Origin: Perkinsus marinus ATCC 50983
Lineage: Eukaryota; Perkinsozoa; Perkinsida; Perkinsidae
Direction: 5' to 3'
NCBI RefSeq assembly: GCF_000006405.1
Contig: NW_003215453.1
Location: 401,389 to 465,388, forward strand
DNA: 64,000 nucleotides
Part shown: in pieces, positions 33,101 to 62,975 of the stretch
Numbering within the stretch: the first letter of the stretch is position 1
Layout: the number at the start of each line of letters is the position of its first letter
Notes under the pieces: generated by a model
Database searches by the model: none
Told to the model about the DNA's origin: nothing
What the model saw: the letters and a program-made list of their open reading frames with translations, nothing else
Made by a program: the position numbers and the translations under genes

Positions 33101-33596
33101 CGAATACATATTCGCTTCCCCCAGCTGAGTTTCCTCACTAACTACAGAGTTCAGGAAGAAGTGTACACAAACCATAACAAATTTTCTCAGAATTTTTATC
33201 TTGTCAGTGGCAATTTGTCACAAACACCACGTGCATATTTTCCCACACTGCTCAGGCCAGCATTGATATAACTTCTTCTAATTTCACAATATTCGTAATA
33301 ATACCGAATTCCATATTACCAAGCGTGGCCGAGATACATCCGAGTATAATCGGCCCTTTACTATCCGGATTGATTCCAACTAGGCCAAAAACAGCAGCTG
33401 CAAGGAATTCTATCAGTTCAACCTATCAATGAGCTCTACTATATCGAAGAAGTACTTCCCTCACTGAATAGAGAGCCTGCAGGTCTCGTTGCAGCAAGTA
33501 GAAAGTAATGACAGCCCCTATGGGAGCCGCCAACCAGAATGCTAGTAGCACTGGGAGTAGGGAATAGTCCTGATTCCCCTTCTTTAATTTAGGCAT
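30134..33596 (-). CDS. Protein-S-isoprenylcysteine O-methyltransferase (ICMT/Ste14), complete
   Basis: Eight exons (33465-33596, 33338-33422, 32882-33071, 32305-32469, 30717-30788, 30599-30667, 30285-30398, 30134-30233) join in phase to 308 residues (human ICMT is 284). The enzyme sits in the ER membrane and methylates the C-terminal prenylcysteine of CaaX proteins such as small GTPases, using S-adenosylmethionine. Landmarks: VFHYGEFVCNYCF, STFLINNSGAFTIALSAAAL, SAGSNFTHRIRLQRGD, LITTGAYELCRHPGYSGWFW with the RHPxYxGW cofactor motif, VGTQLLLGNRLCLLLYTICA, and FFYERLRFEERTLEYFYKGEY with the E-E catalytic helix. The last exon reads an Arg/Gly-rich tail instead of the usual VPTGIPFI, so the true C-terminus may differ. 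Intron 4 is about 1.5 kb. Confidence 0.92.
30789..32304. other. Long ICMT intron 4 with hairpins and an opposite-strand open stretch
   Basis: It contains an inverted repeat (AAAGTGAAAAATT at 30892, AATTTTTCACTTT at 30953) flanking an 8-bp hairpin, a hairpin at 32134-32152, and a decayed family-B end at 32240-32280. A + strand open frame at 31788-32015 (KLSQTGRYKYDALRIALDKA inside) is unrecognised and cannot be joined in phase to the GTAAGT-bounded stretch before it. Confidence 0.4.
33095..33250 (+). repeat. Family-A repeat
   Basis: In ICMT intron 2. CAGCTGAGTTTCCTCACTAA near the start, GTGCATATTTTCCCACACTG at the end. Confidence 0.7.
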
Positions 33597-33897
33597 GTTG
33601 CTAATTTAGTAAACTGAGTGAAAGTGATCAAAAATCGATACATGACTTTGGATAACTATTATGCGATTATCGATTGCTAACCCCAGAGTACAACAAGTTG
33701 TTGTTGAGAGACGTTACGGTCCGTAACTTACGGACATTATTGATGAGATGCCCGTAGGTCAGAAACGAAAAATAAAAGATGCCCGTGTCATCAGAAAAAT
33801 AGTTTCAGAGGTGACATGGATCAGTCTGCTACCGTTGGTCCACAAAAGCGCACTATCGCACTCGTGCTATTATGAATAAAGAACGCTTTTGTAGGTC
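33597..33897. other. Short intergenic stretch before the transposon
   Basis: No repeat family and no supported gene. GTTACGGTCCGTAAC at 33714-33728 is a perfect 7-bp-arm palindrome. Confidence 0.4.
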
Positions 33898-33906
33898 CCA
33901 TCTAAC
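33898..33906. repeat. 9-bp target-site duplication, left
   Basis: CCATCTAAC, repeated exactly at 37012-37020 on the other side of the element. Confidence 0.85.
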
Positions 33907-33924
33907 GGCGCCTGCTCATGCCCG

Positions 33925-34025
33925 CCCTTAAATTTCTCGCTGCGCCCCTAAATTCCTCAACCCGCCCCTAAAGTACTCAAACCGCCCCTAAAGTACTCAA
34001 ACCGCCCCTAAATTACTCATGCTTG
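33925..34025 (+). repeat. Subterminal tandem repeats of the MULE
   Basis: Four to five units of CGCCCCTAAAxTACTCA beside the left terminal repeat. Such repeats are common transposase-binding arrays in this superfamily; that role is inferred here. Confidence 0.7.
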
Positions 34026-35149
34026 CCTCTTACCATTCTCTTCGGTGTACGACCATTATACTTGCTTTCTAGGACTATTGACCAGTGTCCCCGTATTAGG
34101 TAGAGTCTACGTTGATTTTCCGTCATGCCAAGGAAGTTGAGAGTGCCAAATCGCTCTCATTCTAGATCTTTGGGGGCCCCAAATTGGGGCACGTGAGCGG
34201 GTATGTAGGCGAACTGAATCAGGCCTGCCGTACAACTGGCCAGTATAGGCCCTATACTATAGGGGTCTTCACGTGGTTATACCGCTACATTGATAAGTTT
34301 GCACAATCCAAAAGTTGTAGATGGGGGTGCAAAATATGTAAACGAGAACGTTCGCTACGGGAGGTATTGGAAGCAGAGAACGCTAAAACTCTTTAAAGCA
34401 TACTCACGTAACAGCATCATTTACTGAAAGCTAATATTTTCTAGCTACTTACGCTATCGCTATCGTACTGGAGACTCCAGTCTGGAGTTCAAGTATAAAT
34501 TTCCTTCTCTCTCTACTAGCACGGATAACTTTATGCCAGCTATATACGGCATAACGTGTTTCACGACTCGTCACTCTTCTGTCTTGGAGAGGTTCTTGAT
34601 CATTTCAGTCGGTGTAACCACTATCACCGTGGAAATTATGGCATATATCGTTTGGCTAACACCGATCACGCTGACAGCCCACTAGTGGCAGTTTGTCACA
34701 CGATCCGGGAGAGCGGGAGCTCGTTAGATTGTCTCACTGACTCTGATTTGTTTAGGTTGGACGGTGGACCACTCTAGTCACGAGAGAAATTTTGGAGTCT
34801 CGTGTTCTCACCAGGGTGACGACTGCATGTCGTGGATACCACGTTGCCGCGGGGTTCGACCTCCTTCAGGATGTAGTATCTACCTCTAATGGATTAGTAG
34901 ACTCTCTCCCTCAGCTGCGATTATGCAGAAAGGCTCTCACCGCCCGTGAGCATTGTGAATCGAAGGTTGACTGAGTAGCCTCGCTTGAACCGAGGAAGAG
35001 ACGGTACTACTGGGGGTGTGTTGTATGTGGTGAGAACAATGTCTCCTTCCTAGGTCCACACTGCTCTTGACGCCTGGCTGGAGGACGTAGAGCGATAGGC
35101 ATATGATTTGAGATTCACCACTACAAATAAGTCCAGGTACCACCCGGGT

Positions 35150-35455
35150 GAGCTACTGCCTGACTACTGACTACTACTGACTATCACGACTACAACTGAC
35201 TACTACTGACTATCACGACTACTACTGGCTATCACGACTACTACTGACTATCACGACTACTATTGACTATCACGACTACAACTGACTATCACGACTACTA
35301 CTAACTATCACGACTACTACTGACTATCACGACTACTACTGACTATCACGACTACTATTGACTATCACGACTACAACTGACTATCACGACTACTACTGAC
35401 TACTACTGACTATCACGACTACTACTGACAATCACGACTACTTCTGACTATCAGG
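35150..35455 (+). repeat. Tandem repeat, 16-20-bp unit, inside the MULE
   Basis: About 17 units of CTACTGACTATCACGACTA with variants (CAACTGAC, ATTGAC, TTCTGAC). Confidence 0.9.
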
Positions 35456-35708
35456 CTCACCTGTATGTATGCTTTCTCTACTAATGGTCCTCAACTAGTG
35501 GTCCTGTGACCATATTGTTTCAACTACCAGTCCTGTGACTAGCGCCGTACCGACGTCAATGATTCGTACCGACTTCGTAGCGCCGCCACTCCAGCCGTAC
35601 CGACTAAAATGATTTTGTATTACAAAATTTGTAATGTCATTCGTTTTTACATCCGATTGTACCATCATGTAAGTCTTGGAGTAGTGGCATAGCCGCCCCG
35701 CTCGACAG

Positions 35709-35759
35709 AACTGATCATACTGTCAGTATGATCAGTTCAGTCTCAGTGAGACTGAACTG
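35709..35759. repeat. Two overlapping perfect hairpins with 3-nt loops
   Basis: 35709-35737: 13-bp arms AACTGATCATACT, loop GTC. 35733-35759: 12-bp arms CAGTTCAGTCTC, loop AGT. The same design occurs at 8669 and 20053. Confidence 0.85.
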
Positions 35760-35891
35760 GGCGTTTAAGGGCGAAAATCTCCTATGGTTCTAATCTCCTA
35801 ATCTCTACCAGTGGTCTCTCTTCGTGAAGCATTCTGCTCCGTCTGCCAGAATCGTTGTCGGCCGAAATGCAACACCAAGAGCCTCTGCTTG

Positions 35892-36914
35892 CTACCTGAT
35901 GCAGGCGAAGACGGCGGCTGCGGACGCGGTCTTCTTATTGTTGGTTAAGGCGAAACATACCGGTCTGTATTGGCCCGACGGATGTAGGGTGCCTACCACC
36001 AGTGCTGTCAGCCTAAACCAGCTCAGGCCGTCGGTGTGGTCGCAGGTAAGCACCAAGTTTTCTCCCTGCGTATTCTCCAACAGTTTTTTGAGGCATGAAA
36101 ATACAAAGTACGTACCAGTCTTAGTCCCATACCTAACGCAATAGGCTTCTTCGTCAGAGTGAGGCCTGACTGAATGATCCTCGCAGAACTTCCGTATACT
36201 AGCCAGGTTTTTCCCGGTTCTACCTTGTCCCTCACGTCGTCGTTCCCATTTATTGTAGATGGCCTTCATCACCGATTTCCTGCTAGCCGATGCCGGCCTC
36301 TTTTTCTTATGATTAGTAGATACCATCAACTTTGATGCAATAGGAGAGAATATACTGAGGATCCTGGTCAAAGCAATGTCAAATTTTCTATTTCTTACAT
36401 TAGATCTCAGATGATAACGCTGTATGAACTGATTTACTTTAATCCTAGCAGCCTCATTGATTCTTTCAGTAATCTTGGATAAATTATTTCCTTTTAGTAG
36501 AGCTAAAGAACACATTTCAACTATATCTTTCTTATATTGTTCATCACTGATTTGCGCTAGTTCTTTGTATTTATGCGTAAAATTGAATAATAATTTCATA
36601 TTAAAACCAACATACAGATATTGATTGGCTTGATTAGCAGCTTCAGAAGTTTCAGCTGGTGTTATGGAAGTTATAAATAATCTTACATCATCAGCGCTTG
36701 CTTCTCTCACTTCTTCTAATGTTTGAATAGTATTATCATCTAAAGGAGCATTATACGCAGCAACCATCTCACGACGGTTATCTGTGATCATAGCTCTTCT
36801 AAGCATTTTAGTTTTTAACTTTCTGCTATTGCTTATCGACGAAAAGTTAATAGAGTTGTCACTGTGTGCCAAGATGGCCATCGAAGGTGTTGAGAGGCTT
36901 TCCACGCCCTTCAT
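35892..36914 (-). CDS. MULE-type transposase (N-terminal part and start of catalytic domain)
   Basis: An uninterrupted 340-codon frame. The first 200 residues are helical and charged with no named motif. A basic stretch (NHKKKRPASASRKSVMK) follows, then a zinc/DNA-binding-like region. LVLTCDHTDGLSWFRLTALV followed by ...FALTNNKKTASAAAVFA matches the start of the MULE DDE domain (first Asp in CDHTDG; PVxFALxNxK after it). The second Asp and the Glu should lie further on, probably after a splice near 35890, where AG|GTAGCAAG forms a donor. I could not place those exons. It should cut and join the MULE ends. Confidence 0.7.
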   Translation of the reverse strand: MKGVESLSTPSMAILAHSDNSINFSSISNSRKLKTKMLRRAMITDNRREMVAAYNAPLDDNTIQTLEEVREASADDVRLFITSITPAETSEAANQANQYLYVGFNMKLLFNFTHKYKELAQISDEQYKKDIVEMCSLALLKGNNLSKITERINEAARIKVNQFIQRYHLRSNVRNRKFDIALTRILSIFSPIASKLMVSTNHKKKRPASASRKSVMKAIYNKWERRREGQGRTGKNLASIRKFCEDHSVRPHSDEEAYCVRYGTKTGTYFVFSCLKKLLENTQGENLVLTCDHTDGLSWFRLTALVVGTLHPSGQYRPVCFALTNNKKTASAAAVFACIR

Positions 36915-37011
36915 GCTGCTGCACCACTACATCGGAGGCGACTCGGCTCAGAATAGGTTCCTTCGACGCTGCGCGGAGCGAGGAATTTAGGGGCGCGCAT
37001 GAGGAAATGTG

Positions 37012-37020
37012 CCATCTAAC
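37012..37020. repeat. 9-bp target-site duplication, right
   Basis: CCATCTAAC, matching 33898-33906. Confidence 0.85.
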
Positions 37021-38367
37021 AACCTTTCGGTAGAGAAGCCGCGGCGGCATCACTCTTCAGCGCAAAATATTTCTCGCTCGCCAACAAATTATCCCTCGTA
37101 AGATCATGGATTGAATAATAATTGAACGAGGACTAATTTGAACAGTCATCATATCATCACTACCTCGAATGATTGAAGAACGATGATCAGTGATATTCCG
37201 TGCAACTACATGAGCAGCGCGGTCTTTAGAATAGGGCTGCCTTTCTTTGAATAAGGCAGTTCGCAGTCACAATTTGATATGATTCAGAAGAGGAACCATC
37301 CTGGAACTTTCACAGTGCAAATTCTGGACGTGGATCATCAATGAACCCATTGATAGATTAATGATCATTGATACTCGATAATATGGAGCCTATCTTATAG
37401 TTGCTGAGAGCGCTTCCGATGTTCCAAGTTCCTCAATAGAGATCCCTAACAGCTCTTAGTACCAGCTTCATGGCTGCTTCATGGCCGTTGCCCATCGTCA
37501 TGTTGCTATCTTAGTCATGCCAGTCATCGACGCATTCGCCTTGATGATGGATCGGTGACCGGTCTTTATCAAGTTACTCGGCAGATAATATGGGTCATGA
37601 GAGCTCGCCTTCCGTTTTTCCCGGAAATCCTAAGAAAAAAGAACAGCCACTCAATCTCACAGCACATGATGATTCTGCATAGTACAGTGCAAACTCTATT
37701 GTCCGTTGGCTGAGCTCTTTCTCCTCACACATGTATGTGTGTATTGTTGAGTTGTCAGTGCATCGTTGCATCATGGCATGATGATCATGCAACGATTGCA
37801 TCTGGACTCGTTGCCAGGCCTGGAAATGCGGTGTAGACGAGCGTTCGAATTCAGAAAGGTTTGGTGGACACCATAGCCGGATTCATCGTGAAGGAAATTG
37901 CTGAGAAAATTGGGGGTCAGCCTTAATGTATTCTGGATAATGAAACAAGTGATACAACCGGGACTGAGCAGCATGCCTCTTGTGTTCGCTATTGCAGAGG
38001 CCAAAAGCTGGTATCAAACTCGTGCTAAGTTTATGCCACCAGGAAAACACCAGGTAAATTCCCGACAAAGTGGCAATTTTACCATTTTTAGTCGGACTCG
38101 TAGAATCCTTAGCGGCACCCAATTTACCCTTTTTTCATCAGATTGTCATTAACGCCATGGATGACTCCAGAAACGTATCTGCATTAGATATCTCGATACG
38201 ACTGAGGTTTCGAAAGTGGCCATGTGCCAGATCTTGTCCCGTATGGTGAGGCATCGTGCCACGACCATACGTAGGCGCAAGATCTACTTTTGCGATCGCC
38301 ATGGCCAATCAAAATGACGCACAGTTCAGAAGATGTATATTTTCTGACCTGTGCGTCAATATTTCAC

Positions 38368-38383
38368 GGTGTTGGTCAACACC
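38368..38383 (+). promoter_or_regulatory. Conserved 6-bp-stem/4-nt-loop hairpin after a mini-ORF unit
   Basis: GGTGTTGGTCAACACC, the reference form. Equivalent positions: 39071, 39861, 45956, 46620, 46937 and 47310. Stem kept, loop variable. Confidence 0.7.
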
Positions 38384-38574
38384 ATCCTATCAAATTCTCG
38401 CCAAAGTTATGGCACCAGGGAAGCACTAGGTGAATTCCCGACGGAGTGGTAGTTTACTATTTTTTAATCAGTCTCGTACAATTAATACCGGCACGCAATT
38501 TGCCCTTTTTTCCATCAGATTGTCCATAGCACCACGGATGACTCCAGAAACGTATCTGCATTAGATACCTCGAT

Positions 38575-38694
38575 ATGACTGAGGTTTCGCAAGTGGCCAT
38601 GTGCCAGATCTTGTCCCGTATGGTGAGGCATCGTGCCACGACCATACGTAAGCACAAGATCTACTCTCGCGATCGCCATGGCCGATCAAAATGA
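38575..38694 (+). pseudogene. Mini-ORF family member, shortened
   Basis: It starts MTEVSQVAMCQILSRMVRHR and reaches KIYSRDRHGRSK before a stop. The last ten residues of the 48-aa form (WRIV..YIF) are lost. No end hairpin follows. Confidence 0.5.
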
Positions 38695-40221
38695 CGCACA
38701 GTTCAGAAGATGTATATTTGCTGAACTGTTCGTAAACTGTTCGTAATAGCTGTAACGAAAACTCGAAAAGTCAGACTGACTGTCTCGTATTGGTCGACCG
38801 CAGCAATGGTCGTACTCATTGAGTACGACCATTGGTCGTACTCATCGTGAAGGGCATAGTTAAGGGAATTGGGTATCAACCTTACTATCAACCCGTGGGG
38901 TTTCTCACTGCCGTTCCTATGTGTCCATCAGAATTATCAGAGAAGTTCTCCACCTCACATCAATGGCATCTGTTTCTGGAGAAGCCTGTGGTCGTGATGT
39001 CATCGGGAAAGCAGGATGTGAGATCGTAATAATGAAGATATATGTCTCTAAATTCCAGCTATTATTTCGAGGTGTTTGTAAACACCATCCAATTGAACTC
39101 ATAATGTGCTCTCATAGAGCTGATATAATCTCACAGGGGGGATCTAAAATTCCCATTGTGAGAGACTTATGGCCATAAATCTTCGACTTAATAGTCTATC
39201 GACAGTAGATGACATGAATGAATGAACTCTTAGAAACGAGTTTTATTATTTTTCCGTCGGTTATGACACTAAGACACGTGGAATCCCGACCGCCACCGAA
39301 TTCACACTTTTTACATTACATTGTGAGGACCGCGCAAGGTGACTTCAGAGGCACGTCCACGGTAGCAACCTCGATATAACTGAGGTTTCAGAAGTGGCCG
39401 AGTGCCAGACCTTGCTCCGCATACAATAGCAGGAGTACCGAGTGGCCATCCGGAAAAGCCTTCACTCGGGCGAACCAAGTGCTACAGGAAGATCACTTCA
39501 AGTGGGAAGCGACCTTCACCCTTTCATATCATCATGGGCGGCATGATGCGGAGCATCGTGACTACCAACGTTGTTGGAGTTGAAGAAGCAGGTTCTCCTT
39601 TTTTCGACAGGAATGATTCGTAGGCACATCAGACCCATCTCACACTCTTTAATCAGATTGTTCTCACCATCAGATTTCCTAATCCCCTTCAAAGCGCTCA
39701 TCCAAGAATGTCAAACTGCTGAAATTCGGCTAGACATTCGAGCTTGATTTCTCAAAGTATATTTTGCGTTCGTCGATGCAAGATATACTTTCACGACGGT
39801 CACGCACAACTCAAGCGCGTAGTCAAGATATACATCATCTGAGCTATCCGTCACTATTTAGGTGTTGGCAAACACCATCCTAACCTATATCGATGTTTTG
39901 ACTGTCATCATGAGAAAAGTCAGGCCTATCAACGGTTCCGTTTAACGCTATCATATGAACCCGAACGGGACTGCCTCTCCGAGGTGAGAAATGATGATTT
40001 CTTCTTCGTAGATCCTTGAACATCCCCAACGAGAAAACTCGCTTTCTCTGCAAATCATAGAGCGCAATTGTGTATCCATAGGATAGAAACAGACGATCAA
40101 CGTAATAGCCAGGCTATTATAGCCTCAGGTCAATGCCAATATCGCTGAATTCAGCTTTCCTCCTTGCGTAGCTTCATCAAAACTAATTCGCCGCAGCGTC
40201 TCCAGGAATGTTCTGAGAAAA

Positions 40222-41490
40222 TCAGCATGTAATTAAGAGATCCAGAACGTGTTGACCATATACCTCAGTCAGCGTAGGATTACTTCCGGCAGTTGCCTTC
40301 TTCTCCTCTTGACTATCTTTGTCAGCTTCGGGCACTGCAGTAGTCAAATATTTACGCATGTCGAATGCATCCTCCTGTAGTGAAAATGAATGATGCGTCA
40401 TATGAAACGATTCGTCCCGTGTCGCTTCCGATTGAAGCGATCAAAATTGACTATCAAAATTGCTGTGTTATCGCAACAAGGATTTCGGTACAAATACCGG
40501 CTCGAGAAGGCTAACCATAACCCAGACGATGACCTCACAAAAATGGCCTTTTCGTGACGGTTGAGGCGGGAATCATGCGTTGCATACTTCCTGCCTCAAC
40601 CGCCAGGAAAGTTGTCATGAAATCATGATATCATAATGGGCTATCCCATCTACTACGACCGTTCAGTGAATCCAACCCGAAGATAAAGGCGCACCTTATC
40701 CGCATAGTATTGCTTATCGAGATCGTGTTGTTTGAAGCCGAGAGTATCTCTATAAAGAGTGAGGGCTGCCGTGTTCGACACTCGGACCTGCGACATCAGA
40801 TTCTTCACGATGATTATCAATAAACTATTCTCAGTCGAGGGAACTAGGCAACCTACATGCAAGCTGACATATTCCGCATCGAACGTCTCGTGCATCGCCT
40901 TCAAGGCGGCCTTCATGAGCCTCGTGGCGATGCCAAGCTTACGGTGTGACCTGAAAAAAGGTATGGTACGACAACAACAATACCTATGACAGGTAACCTA
41001 TCAGAACGATATTGTCGAGGAGATTCTATTAAAGATACAGAGAGTCGATATGTGAACCCAGGAGTAGCTAGTGGGATTATGATATAATTTGGGTCTATAA
41101 TGTGATATATAGTGGGACAATTCAAAAAAATAGTCTATAGTGCACCCACCTGAGCACAGCGAGACTCGTGATGTGGCCATTAGGGGGTTCCGACCCGGCG
41201 TCTTCTTCCATCTTCGCTAATACCTGCATCGATTAGAAAGTTCCCCTGCAAGACGAACGCTGACAGCGAGCTTCTCACATATCCAACTATTTTACGATCA
41301 GTATCCTCGGCGACGTAGAGCAATTGAGGCCAGCTCAATATGTGATAGAAATAATATTTCATCTGAAGAAAGTTATTATGGCCCAATTACAACCTCACTT
41401 TCGCACCTGATAGTTCTCGGGCAAACACATAAGGTTACATTCCTGCATGGCAGGGAGGTCAGACAGGACCGCGGGGCGAATACAAACCAT
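40222..41490 (-). CDS. N-alpha-acetyltransferase NAA10 (ARD1), NatA catalytic subunit, complete
   Basis: Six exons (41407-41490, 41279-41362, 41150-41223, 40857-40950, 40695-40787, 40222-40374) join in phase to 193 residues. NAA10 acetylates nascent N-termini on the ribosome together with NAA15. The GNAT fold is intact and very close to animal and yeast NAA10: [64 protein letters not shown] (acetyl-CoA loop, R-x-x-G-x-A), [37 protein letters not shown]. The acidic C-terminal tail is shorter than in animals. The reading past 40270 to TGA 40222-40224 is the simplest end. Introns are short and free of the two repeat families. Confidence 0.95.
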
Positions 41491-42264
41491 CAGGAAAGAC
41501 GATGACCAAGGGAATTATTGAACTACGACTTGAGTTGAGAAAGTGAAACCCAACACGATTGAGCATATTCCGAGAGGAAGTGCAATGAGTAATAATACAA
41601 GCAGACGATTACGAATATTATTAATCATAGAAATCTCGATACCCAAAACAATGCCGCGCTGTCAATGCGAGAGATCATAAAGTTGAACATGAGTCGATGA
41701 AGATATCAAATCTATCATCTAGGCTAGATGATCTAGCTCACCACATGCTGGCTCACTCCACCATCATAGCGATGCGAGCCGTATTTTCAGACATCCTGGA
41801 ACAATCCTGGAGGTCGGAAAAAAGAAAGATCAACGAAATCAGAGGCGGATCACACAGCTCAAGGGTGTTCCAATCCTATCGATAGGAGGATCTTTGGTCC
41901 ACGGCGATATGCCACATTTTCCCCATCAACTCAAGGCACACCACGATCAGCAAGAGAGCTTGAAAGTGACAGTACAGGTAATGGGATATCAATACTTATA
42001 AAAAGACAGCAAACCTCACTGATGGCCTGCTGATGACGAGGACTGAGGTGTTCCCCTGTTGAGGACTGCTCTCACCTTAGTTGACATTATCTGCTGTATC
42101 TGATAATCATCACCCCTCACACTGGGATACACAGCTCGAACTTGGTGTCTCAAGTGAGTTCGTATTCAACTATCATCACAAAGGAATATACGAGCAATTT
42201 TCCAGTTGGAATGTAAGAATGAACTATTTGCGTAAAAATGGACTCAGATTCGAGCTCTTAGCAA
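41491..42264. other. Intergenic between NAA10 and the BIG gene, nothing recognised
   Basis: The 5' side of NAA10 faces the 3' end of the BIG gene. An AGATGATCTAGCTCACC stretch is preceded by CTATCATCTAGGCTAGATGAT (hairpin, 41710-41731). A + strand 62-codon frame at 41697 has no support. Confidence 0.4.
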
Positions 42265-60808
<18,544 letters not shown>

Positions 60809-62734
60809 GATAACAATGACAAACAGAAACTATGATGAAAAGCAGTAGCGAATGTAAACACTTTAAACCCAACAACAATAACAGCGTTGAAATGAGGGGA
60901 GACAATATAACGTTTATACCATAAAGTGCTCTTCTCGAAAACCAGTCGAAAACAGCATATCACTAATCACACATAATTATATTATGATAGGAAGGGGGAG
61001 CCGCTTGATTTCGACGAGTCCAGACAGGCTGAACAGTGTGCCAGAATATACACATGGACAACAACTACGCGTGTTGATGACAAGGAAATTCGCTTAGGTT
61101 TTTGTAGAAAATACTTATTTCCTACAATAATGGAAAACACTAATGGAAAATATATTTCACGACTACTGCATATCACCGCGTTTCTCACCGAGTTTTACGA
61201 CGTCACTTAACTTTGTAAAACTGGTTGTGAAACTCCAATGTCTCTTATAAGTAAAATCACAACTATGTCATATTTCTTTACTCAATGAGGACTTCATACA
61301 ACTATTAATGGAACTAAGCAGTGTGCGAGAATATACATATGGTCATCAACTACGCGTGTTGATGACAATAAGAAAATTCGGAAATTCTCAATTTCTAATA
61401 TAAACCTGAATCAGAAATCAACAAGAAAAAATTCCCATTTCTTTGAAAAATTCATCGGAAATCATCTGAATTTAAGAAAAAAAATCGCAAAATTTCTATC
61501 GATTTTCGCACTATTTTGCTCCCAAAGTCGCGTGCAAATTATGATAACGTAAACTCCTGATCGTCATCGATTGATCTAGACCTCAATATTTCCATGCTAC
61601 ATCAACATAATCGTGCGTAAAAAATTCCGGATCCTCATAATCGTCCGCCTTTGCTCCATTACATCATCAGCACAACCAAGACCTCAATCATTCTACTTGT
61701 TGATGGTCAACGTTTCACTTGTGACTCGTATAATCTACCGTAATGTCAAACGTGTATAATTCTGTTTCCACAAAAAAAGAAATCACTCTACTTCGTTATT
61801 CGCATTTCGCCTTGCATTTCTTGCATTAATGTCAAATCTGCGTAACAGGTGTCCATTTGTTGTTTCACAGGAGCCGTTCAATAAACCGACCTTGGAACTC
61901 ATAATCGTTTCCAGAATTGCTTATCACACGTGCAATACGATGCTAGAATCGATTTTGACGTCCAGAATTGATTCAATGAACACCGAGACTGGTTAAGTAC
62001 TTGTATAATCTACCAGACTCTGTGTACAATAACACGTGTAGAGCAGTGTGTGTGTGGGGGGGGGGAACATGCACACGGTCAACTACGTGTGTTGGTCACA
62101 ATATGAAAACTCTGAGAAAATTTCAGGAAATTATTGTTGGTTTTTGTACACTTCTATTGAGAAGGACTACCCAAAATTTTCCCGGGGTTTTCATATTATC
62201 ATCGACAATGTGTGTTGGTACCGCGTGAGAATATATGCCTGGTTTCCTCAGCTGAACTCAAGAGTTTCCTCACTTATTATAGGGGTTTATACACGATTTC
62301 GGGTTGAAGTGTACAAAAACCAATAACAATTTCCCAATTAAATTTCATCACCAATCTCATAATATATGTAGTTGACCATGTTCATACTCTGCCACACTGC
62401 TTGGTACGAACAGTGATGGATAAGTAGCTTTTCAGAAAAATTAATTATGTGTGTATTGCGGTTTGGGTTTACTGCATCGGAACGATCCCTCCATTGCACA
62501 AACATGACATCGATCGCTCTGCTAGCACGCATAGGTCCAGCGGCCAATGCTCAGTATACGTGTCCCCGTCGCGGGATTATCGGTTTGTGATGTTGATAAT
62601 AGCTCCATTGTTATTAGTATCACTATCATCTCCTAATGACCAACTCTGTAGATAACCACACTCTTGAGTTAGCACTGGGAAGACTAGACCTCGAGCCAAG
62701 TGACACCGCAGTCTCAGTTTAAAGTTAAGCGCCG
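60809..62734. other. Intergenic: family-A and family-B copies, no gene seen
   Basis: 61126-61237 family B; 62050-62175 reverse family A; 62200-62400 family A in the other orientation, the two forming an inverted pair. A G run (GGGGGGGGG) lies at 62056-62065. No supported coding sequence. Confidence 0.5.
62050..62400. repeat. Inverted pair of family-A repeats
   Basis: 62050-62175 reads reverse (GAACATGCACACGGTCAACT start). 62200-62400 reads forward (ATATATGCCTGGTTTCCTC to GTAGTTGACCATGTTCATAC). Confidence 0.7.
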
Positions 62735-62804
62735 TGTTGGTTGAACCTTCCCAGCACTGAGGAACGCGATACGGAGGGGAGAGTGGAGATTAGAACAAAA
62801 CGAA

Positions 62805-62824
62805 CTTGAGCCAGATGGCTACGG
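62805..62824 (-). promoter_or_regulatory. Spliced-leader sequence inside the LTR
   Basis: CCGTAGCCATCTGGCTCAAG. The dinoflagellate leader reads CCGTAGCC then ATTTTGGCTCAAG, so this differs only in the ATTTT/ATCT part. It lies about 50 nt downstream of the LTR TATA box. Confidence 0.85.
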
Positions 62825-62872
62825 CTCAACACGGACTCATGCGTGCACACTATCATTAACTCGTTATTAATT

Positions 62873-62883
62873 GCTTATATACC
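62873..62883 (-). promoter_or_regulatory. TATA box of the LTR promoter
   Basis: GGTATATAAGC on the minus strand, conserved as GGTATATAAT in the relic copy at 15131-15140. Confidence 0.7.
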
Positions 62884-62975
62884 ACGCTACAAGAGTCCCA
62901 AAGATCATCAAAACCAAACCAAATATCTGTCATCACCACTGGTTGACCAACCGTTTCTGATTCAATGGGCGATCG

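Larger units (their letters stand above)
33907..37011 (-). mobile_element. Mutator-like DNA transposon (MULE), about 3.1 kb
   Basis: Flanked by a 9-bp duplication (CCATCTAAC), the size typical of Mutator elements. The terminal inverted repeat is about 39 bp and imperfect: left end TCATGCCCGCCCTTAAATTT..CTCGCT, right end TCATGCGCGCCCCTAAATTCCTCGCT read inward. Next to the left end, CCGCCCCTAAAGTACTCAAA is iterated. A transposase frame occupies 35892-36914 on the minus strand. The interior also holds a 16-20-bp tandem array (35150-35455) and a hairpin pair (35709-35759). The 9-bp duplication is intact. Confidence 0.82.
37021..40221. other. Repeat-rich intergenic region carrying relic units of the mini-ORF family
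   Basis: Units of the family described at 46453 recur at about 38010-38397, 38400-38750, 38835-39090, 39205-39540 and 39660-39880. Three of them end in a GGTGTT....AACACC hairpin (38368-38383, 39071-39086, 39861-39876). Other hairpins: 37762-37796 and 38804-38834 (14-bp arms, loop ATT). No other gene seen. Confidence 0.6.

Noticed and set aside
34184-35143. Further coding frames inside the MULE (e.g. 34556-34777)
   Set aside because: No splice-consistent path to the transposase and no recognisable motif; they may be chance frames around the tandem array.
35892-36914. The 340-codon frame as a retroelement or viral protein
   Set aside because: The CDHTDG...FALTNNK block, the terminal inverted repeats and the 9-bp duplication point to a Mutator-type DNA transposon.
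38130-39880. Helitron 3' ends (hairpin followed by CTAN) for the mini-ORF units
   Set aside because: The hairpin stem is only 6 bp, the sequence after it does not end consistently in CTRR, and similarity continues past it in some units.
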